This document shows, one piece after another, positions 1-6,794 of a DNA stretch of 14,216 nt. The translations under genes were made by a program, and so were the position numbers. The DNA is from Hyphomicrobiales bacterium. Lineage in GTDB: Bacteria > Pseudomonadota > Alphaproteobacteria > Rhizobiales > Aestuariivirgaceae. The notes beneath the pieces are model-generated. The model was not told where the DNA came from. It searched no databases and worked only from the letters and a program-made list of their open reading frames with translations. Positions within the stretch are counted from its first letter, which is position 1. Each line of letters begins with the position of its first letter. Location of the stretch: contig JAHFPK010000045.1 of assembly GCA_023266715.1 (NCBI GenBank), forward strand, positions 1 to 14,216, in the 5' to 3' direction.

Positions 1-183
1 GTCACGCAGCCCTGAGATAAACTCCCGGTATCGGCTGGTCGAAAGCATATGAGTTGCATCGACGGTATCGCGCTTAAGATTTGGGGGCGTGATCGATGTC
101 ACTTCCGCCAGGGTGGCATAGGTTCCGGAACCAGGGTCGCGCTGGAAAAGCGTATTGTGGCCAATGGTGGCGTCGGTTGTCAT
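1..183 (-). CDS. Phage major tail tube protein, N-terminal part (cut by window edge)
   Basis: The protein would polymerise into the inner tube of the phage tail. Only the first 61 codons are present, because the frame stays open to base 1. It begins MTTDATIGHNTLFQRDPGSG and continues with a TYATLAEVTSITPPNLKRD stretch. A short head group, a 'conversion through time' segment and then 'TPPNLKRDTVDATHM' is how many siphovirus tail tube proteins (Phage_tail_2-like) start. The ATG at 181-183 has a good ribosome binding site (AGGAG on the minus strand, about 8 bases away) that overlaps the stop codon of the DUF3168 gene upstream, so the two are probably translationally coupled. Position right after the tail completion gene fits. 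The family assignment is from sequence style and context; the rest of the gene is not visible. Confidence 0.8.
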   Translation of the reverse strand, partial: MTTDATIGHNTLFQRDPGSGTYATLAEVTSITPPNLKRDTVDATHMLSTSRYREFISGLRD

Positions 184-194
184 GGCGTGAGCTC

Positions 195-590
195 CTATTC
201 AGAATGCCAAATTTGAAAATCCATAGAAATTCGATGAAAACCTTCAGCGGCGTTGCCTTCTTTTTCAAAGTCATGGCGTTCGCTGTCGATGAAAGCTCCC
301 TGCAATTGAAGGTTTCCAATATTGCGACGGATGCCGCTCAAGAGGTCGCGGACGGCTCGCGCAACATCCAGAGTGCTGACATAGGTTTCGCCCCAGCAGT
401 CAATCTGCACTCGGCTTTGCACAAGCCCGGTTGCCCCCTGCATGGAGTAGTCCCTGCCGCCGCTCACCCGCTGCAATGATATTGATGGTAGCGCGTCACC
501 CTGGGGGCGTTTTTGCCAGTCGATGCGGTTACCCACGAGAGCCGCAAGGGCAGTGTCCGTCAGCATGAAACCGATTAGAGCCTTTTCCAT
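195..590 (-). CDS. DUF3168 tail completion / tail terminator protein
   Basis: This 131-residue protein matches the DUF3168 (gp17-like) tail completion family in length and pattern. It has an N-terminal helix with a TDTALAALVGNRI segment, then a proline- and glutamine-rich strand (ALPSISLQRVSGG), then SRVQIDCWGETY followed by a helix DVARAVRDLL. In related phages such proteins cap the tail tube and join it to the head-tail connector. The ATG at 588-590 follows the gp10-like gene by 2 bases, with an AAGG ribosome binding site inside the end of that gene. Its TAG stop is embedded in the ribosome binding site of the tail tube gene. The family is confidently recognised; the precise role is inferred from the family and from the gene order. 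Confidence 0.88.
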   Translation of the reverse strand: MEKALIGFMLTDTALAALVGNRIDWQKRPQGDALPSISLQRVSGGRDYSMQGATGLVQSRVQIDCWGETYVSTLDVARAVRDLLSGIRRNIGNLQLQGAFIDSERHDFEKEGNAAEGFHRISMDFQIWHSE

Positions 591-592
591 TT

Positions 593-1144
593 TCAGCCCT
601 TCGCCAGTTTCGCCGCCTTGGCCGCTTTCCGCTTTGCCGCGCGCTTGGCCGTTTTGATAATTTCGTCGCCGAGGTCGTTCTTGATATTATCAAGAACCTT
701 CATTTTGTTGCTGTCCCAAGCGGGGCGGAGATAGGGCTTGCCGGGCTGAACGCTTGAGCCAAATTCCTGCACGATGCGCTTGATCGCATCCTTCTTGGAC
801 TTGGCCTTTGTCGGCCCGATGTATGCGACAGCGAAACTTCCCTCACCTGCGGCCGCACGTCTCGCGCCGCGAAGCGCTGAAACGGCCTCTGCCTTACTGC
901 CGCCACCGCGCATGACTGCTGCAAATTCGGCGTTGCCGACCTTGTTGGAAATCTTGCTGCCGACCTTGATGCTTTTTTCAAGTTCGTGCGTGTCTTTGGG
1001 CGCAAGTTCCGATGCCGCATCGGCAACCGGTTGGCCTGCCTTAATCAAAACGCGCTTCAAGACATTCCGCGCCGTGGCCTTTGGCAATTCTCCCAGCGCC
1101 GCGTCAAGTTCACGAAGTCCTGAAACCGAGACGTTGACGCTCAT
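593..1144 (-). CDS. HK97 gp10-like head-tail/tail protein
   Basis: This 183-residue protein belongs to the HK97 gp10 family. Visible features are the N-terminal VSGLRELDAALGELPKATA segment, followed by a helix with KRVLIKAGQPVADAASELAP, a GSKISN region, and 'FGSSVQPGKPYLRPAWDS', which is the conserved C-terminal signature (short Gly-rich turn, then PxPFLRPA-like). The last 35 residues are very rich in Lys and Ala. Members act at the junction between head and tail during assembly. The ATG at 1142-1144 overlaps the stop of the head-tail adaptor gene (ATGA), so translation is probably coupled; I see no strong ribosome binding site. The middle segment (SALRGARRAAAGEGSFAVAY) is longer than in minimal members of the family. 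Confidence 0.88.
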   Translation of the reverse strand: MSVNVSVSGLRELDAALGELPKATARNVLKRVLIKAGQPVADAASELAPKDTHELEKSIKVGSKISNKVGNAEFAAVMRGGGSKAEAVSALRGARRAAAGEGSFAVAYIGPTKAKSKKDAIKRIVQEFGSSVQPGKPYLRPAWDSNKMKVLDNIKNDLGDEIIKTAKRAAKRKAAKAAKLAKG

Positions 1145-1470
1145 TTATCGGCCCGCGCCGCCGCGCTGATCTCAATGCCTTCACGGCGGCCGATTTCCTT
1201 GACAAAGAAAATGTCATAGGTGCGCCCGCCGAAGATCACCCTGTCTTTTGGGTTGACGACGGACATTGCAATGCTCCAGCGGATCAAGAAACGGGTGGTG
1301 ATCTGGGCCGAGACTTCGGCGGCGCGCATCCGCTCGCCGTCACTCACGTCAGTTTTTTTGGCCCAGACGGTGCCAAGCGAAATCCATTGGGAGACGGACT
1401 CATTCAACGCGTTTTTGGAAATGACCGCCTGTTGAATATCAATCCGACGGTCGAGCTCGCCTGCCCTCAC
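1141..1470 (-). CDS. Phage head-tail adaptor (head closure protein)
   Basis: This 109-residue protein matches the phage head-tail joining family (PF05521-like, SPP1 gp16 type). It starts RAGELDRRIDIQQAV, followed by a tryptophan-containing strand (VWAKKTDVSDGERMRA) and the common end pattern 'RVIFGGRTYDIFFVKEIGRR'. The protein would close the head channel and provide the docking surface for the tail. The start codon is GTG at 1468-1470, placed 2 bases after the stop of the preceding gene. There is no obvious ribosome binding site and no in-frame ATG near the conserved N-terminus, so translation probably depends on coupling. It overlaps the gp10-like gene downstream by 4 bases. Confidence 0.88.
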   Translation of the reverse strand: MRAGELDRRIDIQQAVISKNALNESVSQWISLGTVWAKKTDVSDGERMRAAEVSAQITTRFLIRWSIAMSVVNPKDRVIFGGRTYDIFFVKEIGRREGIEISAAARADK

Positions 1471-1472
1471 GT

Positions 1473-1883
1473 TTAGAGCGCAACGTTCGGGAACATGAAA
1501 TTGACGGCAAGAACGGTTGTGCTCTTGGCTACGCCAACGAGGTTTACATACTCTCCTGATCCGATATCTGCCACCGGACAGATGCCGCCGGGAGTGTCGG
1601 AGCCATAGTAAGCAAGGCCGGCAGTGAGCGTTGCACCGATTGTGATATCTCCGGACTTGTGGACCTTGACGGGTTGACCCGCGGCGCCGCCGTTCAATGC
1701 AATGCCAGTTGCCTGACGTACTTCCGCCGTGGCTGAATTGCTATCAAACAGTTTCCATGTCTTTGTGGCGGCTTCTTTATAGAGAAGCTGCCCCGCGGTT
1801 ACAGTTGCGCCGAGAAGCCCGGCTTCCTGGACTGAATCGCTGCCTGCAATAACGCTGGCAGCCGTGATTACGAGATCGGCCAT
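1473..1883 (-). CDS. Small capsid-decoration-like protein (DUF2190-like style)
   Basis: This 136-residue protein is rich in Ala, Thr, Val and Gly and has few charged residues. It is built of short strands: 'ITAASVIAGSDSVQEAGLLG', a TAGQLLYKEAATKTWKLFDS segment, 'ATGIALNGGAAGQPVKV', 'GDITIGATLTAGLAYYGSD' and 'GICPVADIGSGEYVNLVGVA'. Such small all-beta proteins are common in siphovirus head modules, where several bind the capsid surface; DUF2190 has a similar build. I recognise the style but cannot assign a family firmly. The ATG at 1881-1883 has a strong AAGGAG ribosome binding site about 6 bases away, so expression may be high, as expected for a virion protein. It sits between the two head-tail connector genes. 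Confidence 0.72.
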   Translation of the reverse strand: MADLVITAASVIAGSDSVQEAGLLGATVTAGQLLYKEAATKTWKLFDSNSATAEVRQATGIALNGGAAGQPVKVHKSGDITIGATLTAGLAYYGSDTPGGICPVADIGSGEYVNLVGVAKSTTVLAVNFMFPNVAL

Positions 1884-1898
1884 TTGTAGTCTCCTTGG

Positions 1899-2480
1899 TT
1901 AGATTGAAGTTCTGCGGAATGGGGCGAGAAGAGCATCCGCTGCCATGGGCAATTTGATTGCGGTCTGGTCGATCACCACGTTCTCGCGGTTTTCCTGCCA
2001 GTGGCCGATGAGCATGAGCATCGCCTGACGGATGGCCGCCGGAACGTCATCGGCCGCATCGCCATAGCCCGCCTTGAATGTCACGCGGACGGCATTGCTG
2101 GTTTCGGCAGGTGTGGGCCAGGCATCGACCGGGATCACCCAGCCATCGAGGCTATAGGTATCGGTTTCATAATTCGCAGCATCCCAGGTCACATAAAGAA
2201 GCGTCGTCGGATCGACGTATTCCACCGAAGTGACCGAGATCAGGTTGCCGAGCGGAATCCGCAGATCGCCGCAAGGAAACGTGTCGTAATAAAGCTCCCA
2301 CGTCTGCTCTATGAGGCAGCGCCCGAGGATGCCGGTATAGCCGTCGAGATATGACGTTGCGGCGTCAATGAAGGCTTCCAGCATCCCGTCATTGTCGCTG
2401 TCGTCAATCCGGCAATGGGCCTTCGCCTCGGCCAGCGTGACCGGCGTCAACGTCGGTGCTGTCTTGAGCTTGAGCGCCAT
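1899..2480 (-). CDS. Head-tail connector protein, gp6-like (phiE125 gp8 family)
   Basis: This 193-residue protein matches the phage head-tail connector family (HK97 gp6 / phiE125 gp8 type). Signatures are the N-terminal 'PVTLAEAKAHCRIDDSDNDG', then a helix with EAFIDAATSYLDGYTG, a strand pair CLIEQTWELYYDTFP, the IPLGNLISVTSVEYVD segment, and the late 'VTFKAGYGDAADDVPAAIRQ' followed by a helix AMLMLIGHWQENRE. The family forms the ring below the portal. The ATG at 2478-2480 has an AGGACAGG ribosome binding site that overlaps the stop of the small gene upstream. The connector is usually close to the major capsid gene; here about 5.6 kb of accessory genes lie between. Confidence 0.93.
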   Translation of the reverse strand: MALKLKTAPTLTPVTLAEAKAHCRIDDSDNDGMLEAFIDAATSYLDGYTGILGRCLIEQTWELYYDTFPCGDLRIPLGNLISVTSVEYVDPTTLLYVTWDAANYETDTYSLDGWVIPVDAWPTPAETSNAVRVTFKAGYGDAADDVPAAIRQAMLMLIGHWQENRENVVIDQTAIKLPMAADALLAPFRRTSI

Positions 2481-2488
2481 TGCCTGTC

Positions 2489-2680
2489 CTATTGCCTGTT
2501 GGTTCGCGTCAGCTTTTGCTGAGTGCCGTCACGTTTCGAGTTCGGTGTCTTTTCGCGCCGTGCCGCAGGTGCCCTGAAACGGGCTCCGGTGAGTTTTCTC
2601 GGTGTTTCAGGAATTGGCGCGCTGCCGTCTGTCCCGGCGCCGAGTGGAAAGCCGAGGAATGACCTGAAGCCGACTGCCAT
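2489..2680 (-). CDS. Small basic phage protein (63 residues), function unknown
   Basis: This short frame fills the gap between the fibre-like gene and the connector gene. It starts with 'MAVGFRSFLGFPLGAGTDGS', which resembles the 'GFRSLLxFWxGG' opening of small proteins often seen in alphaproteobacterial phage structural modules. The rest is Arg/Lys/Thr-rich and probably disordered. Two junctions support it: its start lies 4 bases after the upstream stop, and its TAG stop overlaps the ribosome binding site of the connector gene. A competing frame in this stretch (2509-2805, minus) runs into the fibre-like gene and lacks such junctions. The ribosome binding site (AAGA) is weak. I infer it is real, but do not know its role. 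Confidence 0.6.
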   Translation of the reverse strand: MAVGFRSFLGFPLGAGTDGSAPIPETPRKLTGARFRAPAARREKTPNSKRDGTQQKLTRTNRQ

Positions 2681-2684
2681 GTTC

Positions 2685-4040
2685 TTATGCCGGGTCCGAA
2701 CCCGTTATCGGATCGGCCCCAGCGGTACCGGTCACGGTCGAGGTCCAGCTCGCGGTTGCGTCGTCTTCTTTCCGAACTGTGAGAGTGCCCGCCACCACAT
2801 CCCACTTGTTTCGCAGGAAGCGCAGCGCCTGGCGCATGGTGCGGAATGTGGTCGAGCCGCTATCGGTGCCCAGCGACATGTCGCGGTTGAGAATGCCGTC
2901 GGCAATCTCGTTTACCGCGTCGGTTGCAAGGCCCGCCGCATTCACCACGACGCCATCGGTGCCGGTGTCTAGCAGGATGGCGGCGGTGTCGCTCTTGACC
3001 GCAGCAATATCCGTAATGATGGTGCCTATCTCCGTGTCAACATATCCGGCGATGGTAGCGAGCGTTGTATTTACCGTTACGAAGGCTCCGGCAATGTCGC
3101 TGGCATCCGCCGGGTCTGCTGGCAGATTGTCTGTCTTAGCCTTGACGAGGGCGACTTGTGCAAGCACCGCGTCATCGGCAGTTCCAAGCGCGGTCGCCAA
3201 TTCCGCGTTCGTCGGGATATCGTCAACGCTGGTCTGCAATGTTGAGATGCTGGCCGATGTGGCCAGGCCCGTCTGAATTTCAGTGACGGCGCTTGCTGCC
3301 AATTCGCTTGAACCAATGGCGTCCGCCGCAATCGCCGCTGCCGTGATCGCGTCCGTCGCAATGCTGGCAACCTTGACTTCGGGAATGCCCGCCGCTGCGG
3401 TCACTGCCGTGCCTGCGATATCAACCGTGTCTCCCTTGACCAAAGCGCTCGCACCAGTTCCGGTGAAGTTGACCGGCTGCGTTGTCCCGAGATTGGCGTT
3501 CACCGTCGTAACACTGGCGGCGGAGACGCTATTGATCTTCTTGGCGTCAACGTCAACTTGGCCATTTGCCGATTGATTGATCTGCCCTGCACCGGAGCCG
3601 CGCGTATAAAGCCCGCCCGCTGCTTCTGCTGCCGCATTGGGGAGTGCTGTGAGGCCAAGCCTGACAGCATCGAAGGGATCAATGGCGACAATCTCCAGTT
3701 CCAGCGCAACCGGAGCCATGTTCGTTGCGCCATAGAGATAGAGGGTTGCCCAGGGCGAGGAGGCAAAAACCGTGTCGGGCACGTCAAGACGATAGACGCC
3801 CTTCATGTTCGTGGCGTCGATTTCCACAAAACCACCCGAGGACCAAGCGCCGCCGACTGTTTGCGTGGCAAGAGTGATCGCCGTGGCCGAACCCGTGGCT
3901 CCCTTGCGATAATAGGCCTTGAGACCGGCGGTGTTGAATGCGAGGCCGGAAAGTCCGGCGCCGATAGTGCTTGATGAGTCCATAATGAACACATCGACCG
4001 TTTGGGAAGTGACGCCAGCCTTGAATGTTCTCTTAGCCAT
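2685..4040 (-). CDS. Putative virion fibre / head-fibre protein, Ala/Thr-rich with heptad-like repeats
   Basis: This 451-residue protein looks like a phage fibre or surface appendage. Residues 1-125 form a beta-rich N-terminal domain (MAKRTFKAGVTSQTVDVFIM, then YYRKGATGSATAITL and FVEIDATNMKGVYRLDVPD). Residues about 150-370 are low-complexity, rich in Ala/Asp/Ile/Thr, with recurring units such as ATDAITAAAIAADAI, SAVTEIQTGLATSAS, VKAKTDNLPADPADAS and VKSDTAAILLDTGTD. This pattern is typical of trimeric coiled-coil shafts. Residues about 370-451 form a C-terminal module (ADGILNRDMSLGTDSGS, TMRQALRFLRNKWDV, TVRKEDDATASWTSTVTG), a recurrent ending in phage proteins of unknown function. It overlaps the preceding gene by 8 bases. 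The two enzyme genes upstream make it a candidate acceptor for glycosylation (inference). Which part of the virion it belongs to cannot be read from the sequence. Confidence 0.7.
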   Translation of the reverse strand: MAKRTFKAGVTSQTVDVFIMDSSSTIGAGLSGLAFNTAGLKAYYRKGATGSATAITLATQTVGGAWSSGGFVEIDATNMKGVYRLDVPDTVFASSPWATLYLYGATNMAPVALELEIVAIDPFDAVRLGLTALPNAAAEAAGGLYTRGSGAGQINQSANGQVDVDAKKINSVSAASVTTVNANLGTTQPVNFTGTGASALVKGDTVDIAGTAVTAAAGIPEVKVASIATDAITAAAIAADAIGSSELAASAVTEIQTGLATSASISTLQTSVDDIPTNAELATALGTADDAVLAQVALVKAKTDNLPADPADASDIAGAFVTVNTTLATIAGYVDTEIGTIITDIAAVKSDTAAILLDTGTDGVVVNAAGLATDAVNEIADGILNRDMSLGTDSGSTTFRTMRQALRFLRNKWDVVAGTLTVRKEDDATASWTSTVTGTAGADPITGSDPA

Positions 4041-5202
4041 TGAGGCCGCCTGCCATTCCGGGGTGAACTTTCAGTCCGCCACTTCCGGCACCCGTGCCGT
4101 CATCAAGGCTGCAAATCCTGACGCCCATTTCGTACATCGTTACGGCAGGGCTTTCCGCCGTAAATGCGCCACCGTTGTTGCTTGTCGCCTTCTTCATCGT
4201 CAGGCCGTTGGTCTTATGAATATGGCGATAGTTTGTGTTAGGCAGGGCGGTTTTAAACAAGCTGAGATTGGCCGTACCTGTTGCTTGAACTGTCACCAGA
4301 TAATCGGTGTTTTTGGCCAGGGATATATCGGTCACAACTCCTGCAACCTTTGTACGTACACTGTAGCGACCTGACTGGGCGGGAACCGCACCCTGTTCGC
4401 CAAGAAACGTGTCGCTTGCGATGAGCGTTCGCCCTGCAAGCGGGTCAGAGTAAAAGTTCATGGTGAAATCAGCAGCAGCACTTGCAAACTGCCCCCAGAA
4501 CCAAAGTTCGTCAACCTTGCAATCCCACGGCACCTGAAAAATCAGACCGCACTCATCCGGATTTGTGCTATCCTGGAATGCTTCCAGGAGGGCAGAGTTA
4601 AATGCAAGACCGCCGTCTATCCAGCCTAACGTGCCATCGTCGAAAACGATGACTACATTTGGGCGGCGACCGGCACCCAAGGTTTGGGTAGTTTGCCAAG
4701 CACTTGAAACAAATTGGTTCGTGGTAGGAAATCCGTGTCCTGTTGAGTACCGATGAACGCCCATTTCTATGTTTACGGAGTCCACCCCTCCCTGCGCCGT
4801 CATGTCAAACACGATTGCGATAAGGTCTCCGTCAGACATAGACTTTGAACCAATGTTCATCGTGGCAGTGGTCCACGTATTTGTGACAAGCCCCGCGCCT
4901 CCCGTCAAAGTAGTCTTGACATCAAAAGTCCCGTCTGGCTGCGCGATAGGTCCGGCCCCGGCTGCTACATCTTGAATGCCTATATCAACAGTTGTCGCGC
5001 CGTTGGCAAAAGTGACCGTTCCCGTCCTGAATTGAATTGACCCCGTGCTGAGAGTTTTAGAACCGGCAGGTTTGCCGTCAATTCGCAGACGGCCAATCAT
5101 TGCTATTTTTTCCGTCGCCGCATCAATAGTTCCAGCCACAGTGTTGCTGAAATTAACTGCCTCGGGGTACAGAAACCCAGTTTGAACCGCTGCTTGGGTC
5201 AT
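4033..5202 (-). CDS. Hypothetical beta-rich virion-associated protein
   Basis: I do not recognise this 389-residue protein. It is rich in Thr, Gly, Ala and aromatic residues with many alternating polar and hydrophobic strands, so it is probably an all-beta protein with two sandwich-like halves (about 1-200 and 210-370). Landmarks are 'RRPNVVIVFDDGTLGWIDGG' near residue 190, 'IFQVPWDCKVDELWFWGQFA' near 230, and a glycine-rich end 'AGSGGLKVHPGMAGGLNG'. It has no signal peptide, membrane segment or enzyme motif that I can see. The gene overlaps the genes on both sides (ATGA at its start, 8 bases at its end), which argues for co-translation with the fibre-like protein. Its bases look more AT-rich than those of the packaging genes, which hints at separate acquisition. 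It may be a surface or receptor-contact protein (inference). Confidence 0.65.
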   Translation of the reverse strand: MTQAAVQTGFLYPEAVNFSNTVAGTIDAATEKIAMIGRLRIDGKPAGSKTLSTGSIQFRTGTVTFANGATTVDIGIQDVAAGAGPIAQPDGTFDVKTTLTGGAGLVTNTWTTATMNIGSKSMSDGDLIAIVFDMTAQGGVDSVNIEMGVHRYSTGHGFPTTNQFVSSAWQTTQTLGAGRRPNVVIVFDDGTLGWIDGGLAFNSALLEAFQDSTNPDECGLIFQVPWDCKVDELWFWGQFASAAADFTMNFYSDPLAGRTLIASDTFLGEQGAVPAQSGRYSVRTKVAGVVTDISLAKNTDYLVTVQATGTANLSLFKTALPNTNYRHIHKTNGLTMKKATSNNGGAFTAESPAVTMYEMGVRICSLDDGTGAGSGGLKVHPGMAGGLNG

Positions 5203-5447
5203 TCCACAAAGCTCCGGCCCAACAGATACGTCCTTATTTGCGCAAAGGTTGTGTTGCCCGCCGCGCGGGCTTCTCTCACGAGGAGCGCCAAACGTTGCGC
5301 TACGTAAGTGTTGTCATTCACGTTCGGAACTACGTCAAGGTCGGCTTGCAAAATCTCAACCTCCTTGACCGGCCCAGCGGTTGTTTGCACGGTCAAATGG
5401 ACATGATTCAGGCCGGCGCATCTGGATATGGCGGTGATGGAGGCCAT
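5199..5447 (-). CDS. Small hypothetical protein (82 residues)
   Basis: I do not recognise this protein. It has a strand-rich first half (AGLNHVHLTVQTTAGPVKEV), a middle stretch predicted as strand plus turn (ILQADLDVVPNVNDNTYVAQ), then a helix-like Arg/Ala segment (LALLVREARAAGNTTFAQI). There is no signal peptide or membrane segment. It overlaps the downstream beta-rich gene by 4 bases (ATGA) and lies 4 bases after the stop of the small gene upstream, so it sits in a tight translational chain. Its ribosome binding site (GAAG) is weak. Position and coupling make it a likely part of the virion or an assembly helper for the two large proteins that follow; that is inference. Confidence 0.65.
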   Translation of the reverse strand: MASITAISRCAGLNHVHLTVQTTAGPVKEVEILQADLDVVPNVNDNTYVAQRLALLVREARAAGNTTFAQIRTYLLGRSFVE

Positions 5448-5451
5448 CTGG

Positions 5452-5628
5452 CTACTTCTTCACGCTCTTGCGCATCATGCGGTCGGCGGGGGAGTGCATG
5501 GCCTTCTCTTCCTTGACCTCACGGACCACGCCATTCTGGATTTTCCAGGACGCCATATTCTCCGGCATCTCCGGAATGATGTCGCCCTTCGACCACTGGC
5601 CGTGAGCAATGATAACTTCAACTTTCAT
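5452..5628 (-). CDS. Small hypothetical protein (58 residues), SH3-like style
   Basis: The protein begins MKVEVIIAHGQWSKGDIIPE and has 'MASWKIQNGVVREVKEEKAM' in the middle, ending in a basic tail. The pattern 'hydrophobic strand, xxKGD, then xxxNGxV' recalls small SH3-like proteins found in phage head modules, but I cannot assign a family. The frame is open further upstream to 5679, but I chose the ATG at 5626-5628. It has an AGGA ribosome binding site (5637-5640) 8 bases away and forms an ATGA overlap with the stop of the methyltransferase-glycosyltransferase gene. A longer start would overlap that gene by about 20 or 55 bases without a better site. Confidence 0.65.
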   Translation of the reverse strand: MKVEVIIAHGQWSKGDIIPEMPENMASWKIQNGVVREVKEEKAMHSPADRMMRKSVKK

Positions 5629-6794
5629 GATGGGAATCCTGTCCATGTTCCGGGCGGCGGCTGGCGGGTTTGATCCCAATCCTTCGCGGCCTGGTAGGTG
5701 TGCTGCATGTTTTCGTCAGGCCAGCGCACCATCAATTCGATATGGCCTATGGTAATGCGCGGCGCGAGGAAGAGCGTGTTTCCAGCCTTCTCCCAATTGC
5801 GCCAGAACTGGATATCTGGGTCGGTGTGGCCGGGACCATATTTTCCTTCGGCATCCGGCGTTGTGAACATCCATGGGCGCGGAAGAGACCGCAGCTTCTC
5901 CGCCCTTATCAAAGTCAGACCAAAGTGCGCATGGCTTGCCCGGAAAATGTCCTGTTCAAGATCGGCGCGCGGAAAGTCGCGCGTTTCCTCGCCCGCAACG
6001 CCCTTGATCCCGAACAGCAGGCCCGTGTTGTGGCGCGAGGCCTGCACCGGTGCCAAGGCATCAACCTCTGGATAAACGCAGGCCGTTTCGATAAGCCGCT
6101 GCACATGACCCGCGTGGAAAACGCTGTCATAGTCAATGGCCAGAAGATAATCGACGCTCGGGTCTTCCAGAACTTCATCCAGCGCCGAAGTCATGCATTG
6201 GTCCCAGAACGCGCCGGTCACTTTTGACAAATCGATGCCGAGCTTCGGCAGCGCCAGAAGCGCCGACATCCACATGTCGTTGAAGCCCAGCCGCGGCGTT
6301 GACATGACCGCCTTGACTTTTGGCGGTGCCAAATGTGGCTTGCGGCCCGACCAATTAAGCGAAACCGGCAGCGAAGCGCAGTCCTGGATATCGGAAACCC
6401 AGGGCCGCAGCAGCACGAGACCAGCGTTTGCGAGATAGGTTCGCAATTGATTTCGATCAAACAACGCCTTGTGAAAGTCGTCCTGATCAATCTGGCCGCC
6501 CATGGTGTAGGCTTCGATTGGCGCCTGCTCTCCGGCGAGATAGCCCTGGGCGATCTTTTCAAAGTCGGGAACGGCAATCATAAGTTCGCCGCCTGGCTTC
6601 AATGCCCTTGCCCACTCATTCACGATTGCCTGAATCTTGCCGTGAGGGAAGTGTTCGAGGCAATGCGAAGCGCGGATAACGTCCACCGAGGCATCGGCGG
6701 CGGGAAGCGGGTAGATTTCAGAGCCGTGGCCATGGCCGAGCGGGGTGAAACCTTCTGGCGAAGTCGTGCCAGCGCCGAGATCGAGGCGGATCAA
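5625..6794 (-). CDS. Bifunctional SAM-dependent methyltransferase and GT-A glycosyltransferase
   Basis: This 389-residue protein joins two enzyme domains. Residues 1-130 form a class I methyltransferase: motif I LDLGAGT (4-10), acidic 'PAADASVDVIRASHCLEHFP' (31-50), and 'RALKPGGELMIAVPDF' (63-78). Residues about 160-389 resemble a GT-A glycosyltransferase: YLLAIDYDSVF with a DxD-type DYD (221-223), the RHNTGLLFG and ASHAHFGLTLI segments, and 'HTDPDIQFWRNWEKAGNT' (323-340) followed by GHIE (350-353), plausible base and metal ligands. It would transfer a sugar from a nucleotide donor to an unknown acceptor and methylate an unknown site. The start is TTG at 6792-6794 with GAGG (6802-6805) 7 bases away; no ATG precedes motif I, so a later start would destroy the domain. 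It overlaps the dehydratase stop (TTGA). There is no signal peptide or membrane helix, so it probably acts in the cytoplasm. Confidence 0.82.
   Translation of the reverse strand: MIRLDLGAGTTSPEGFTPLGHGHGSEIYPLPAADASVDVIRASHCLEHFPHGKIQAIVNEWARALKPGGELMIAVPDFEKIAQGYLAGEQAPIEAYTMGGQIDQDDFHKALFDRNQLRTYLANAGLVLLRPWVSDIQDCASLPVSLNWSGRKPHLAPPKVKAVMSTPRLGFNDMWMSALLALPKLGIDLSKVTGAFWDQCMTSALDEVLEDPSVDYLLAIDYDSVFHAGHVQRLIETACVYPEVDALAPVQASRHNTGLLFGIKGVAGEETRDFPRADLEQDIFRASHAHFGLTLIRAEKLRSLPRPWMFTTPDAEGKYGPGHTDPDIQFWRNWEKAGNTLFLAPRITIGHIELMVRWPDENMQHTYQAAKDWDQTRQPPPGTWTGFPS

Noticed and set aside
2509..2805. A minus-strand frame overlapping both the small basic gene and the end of the fibre-like gene.
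   Set aside because: It lacks the tight start and stop junctions of the 2489-2680 frame, and its Arg/His/Ser-rich composition looks like a shadow frame.
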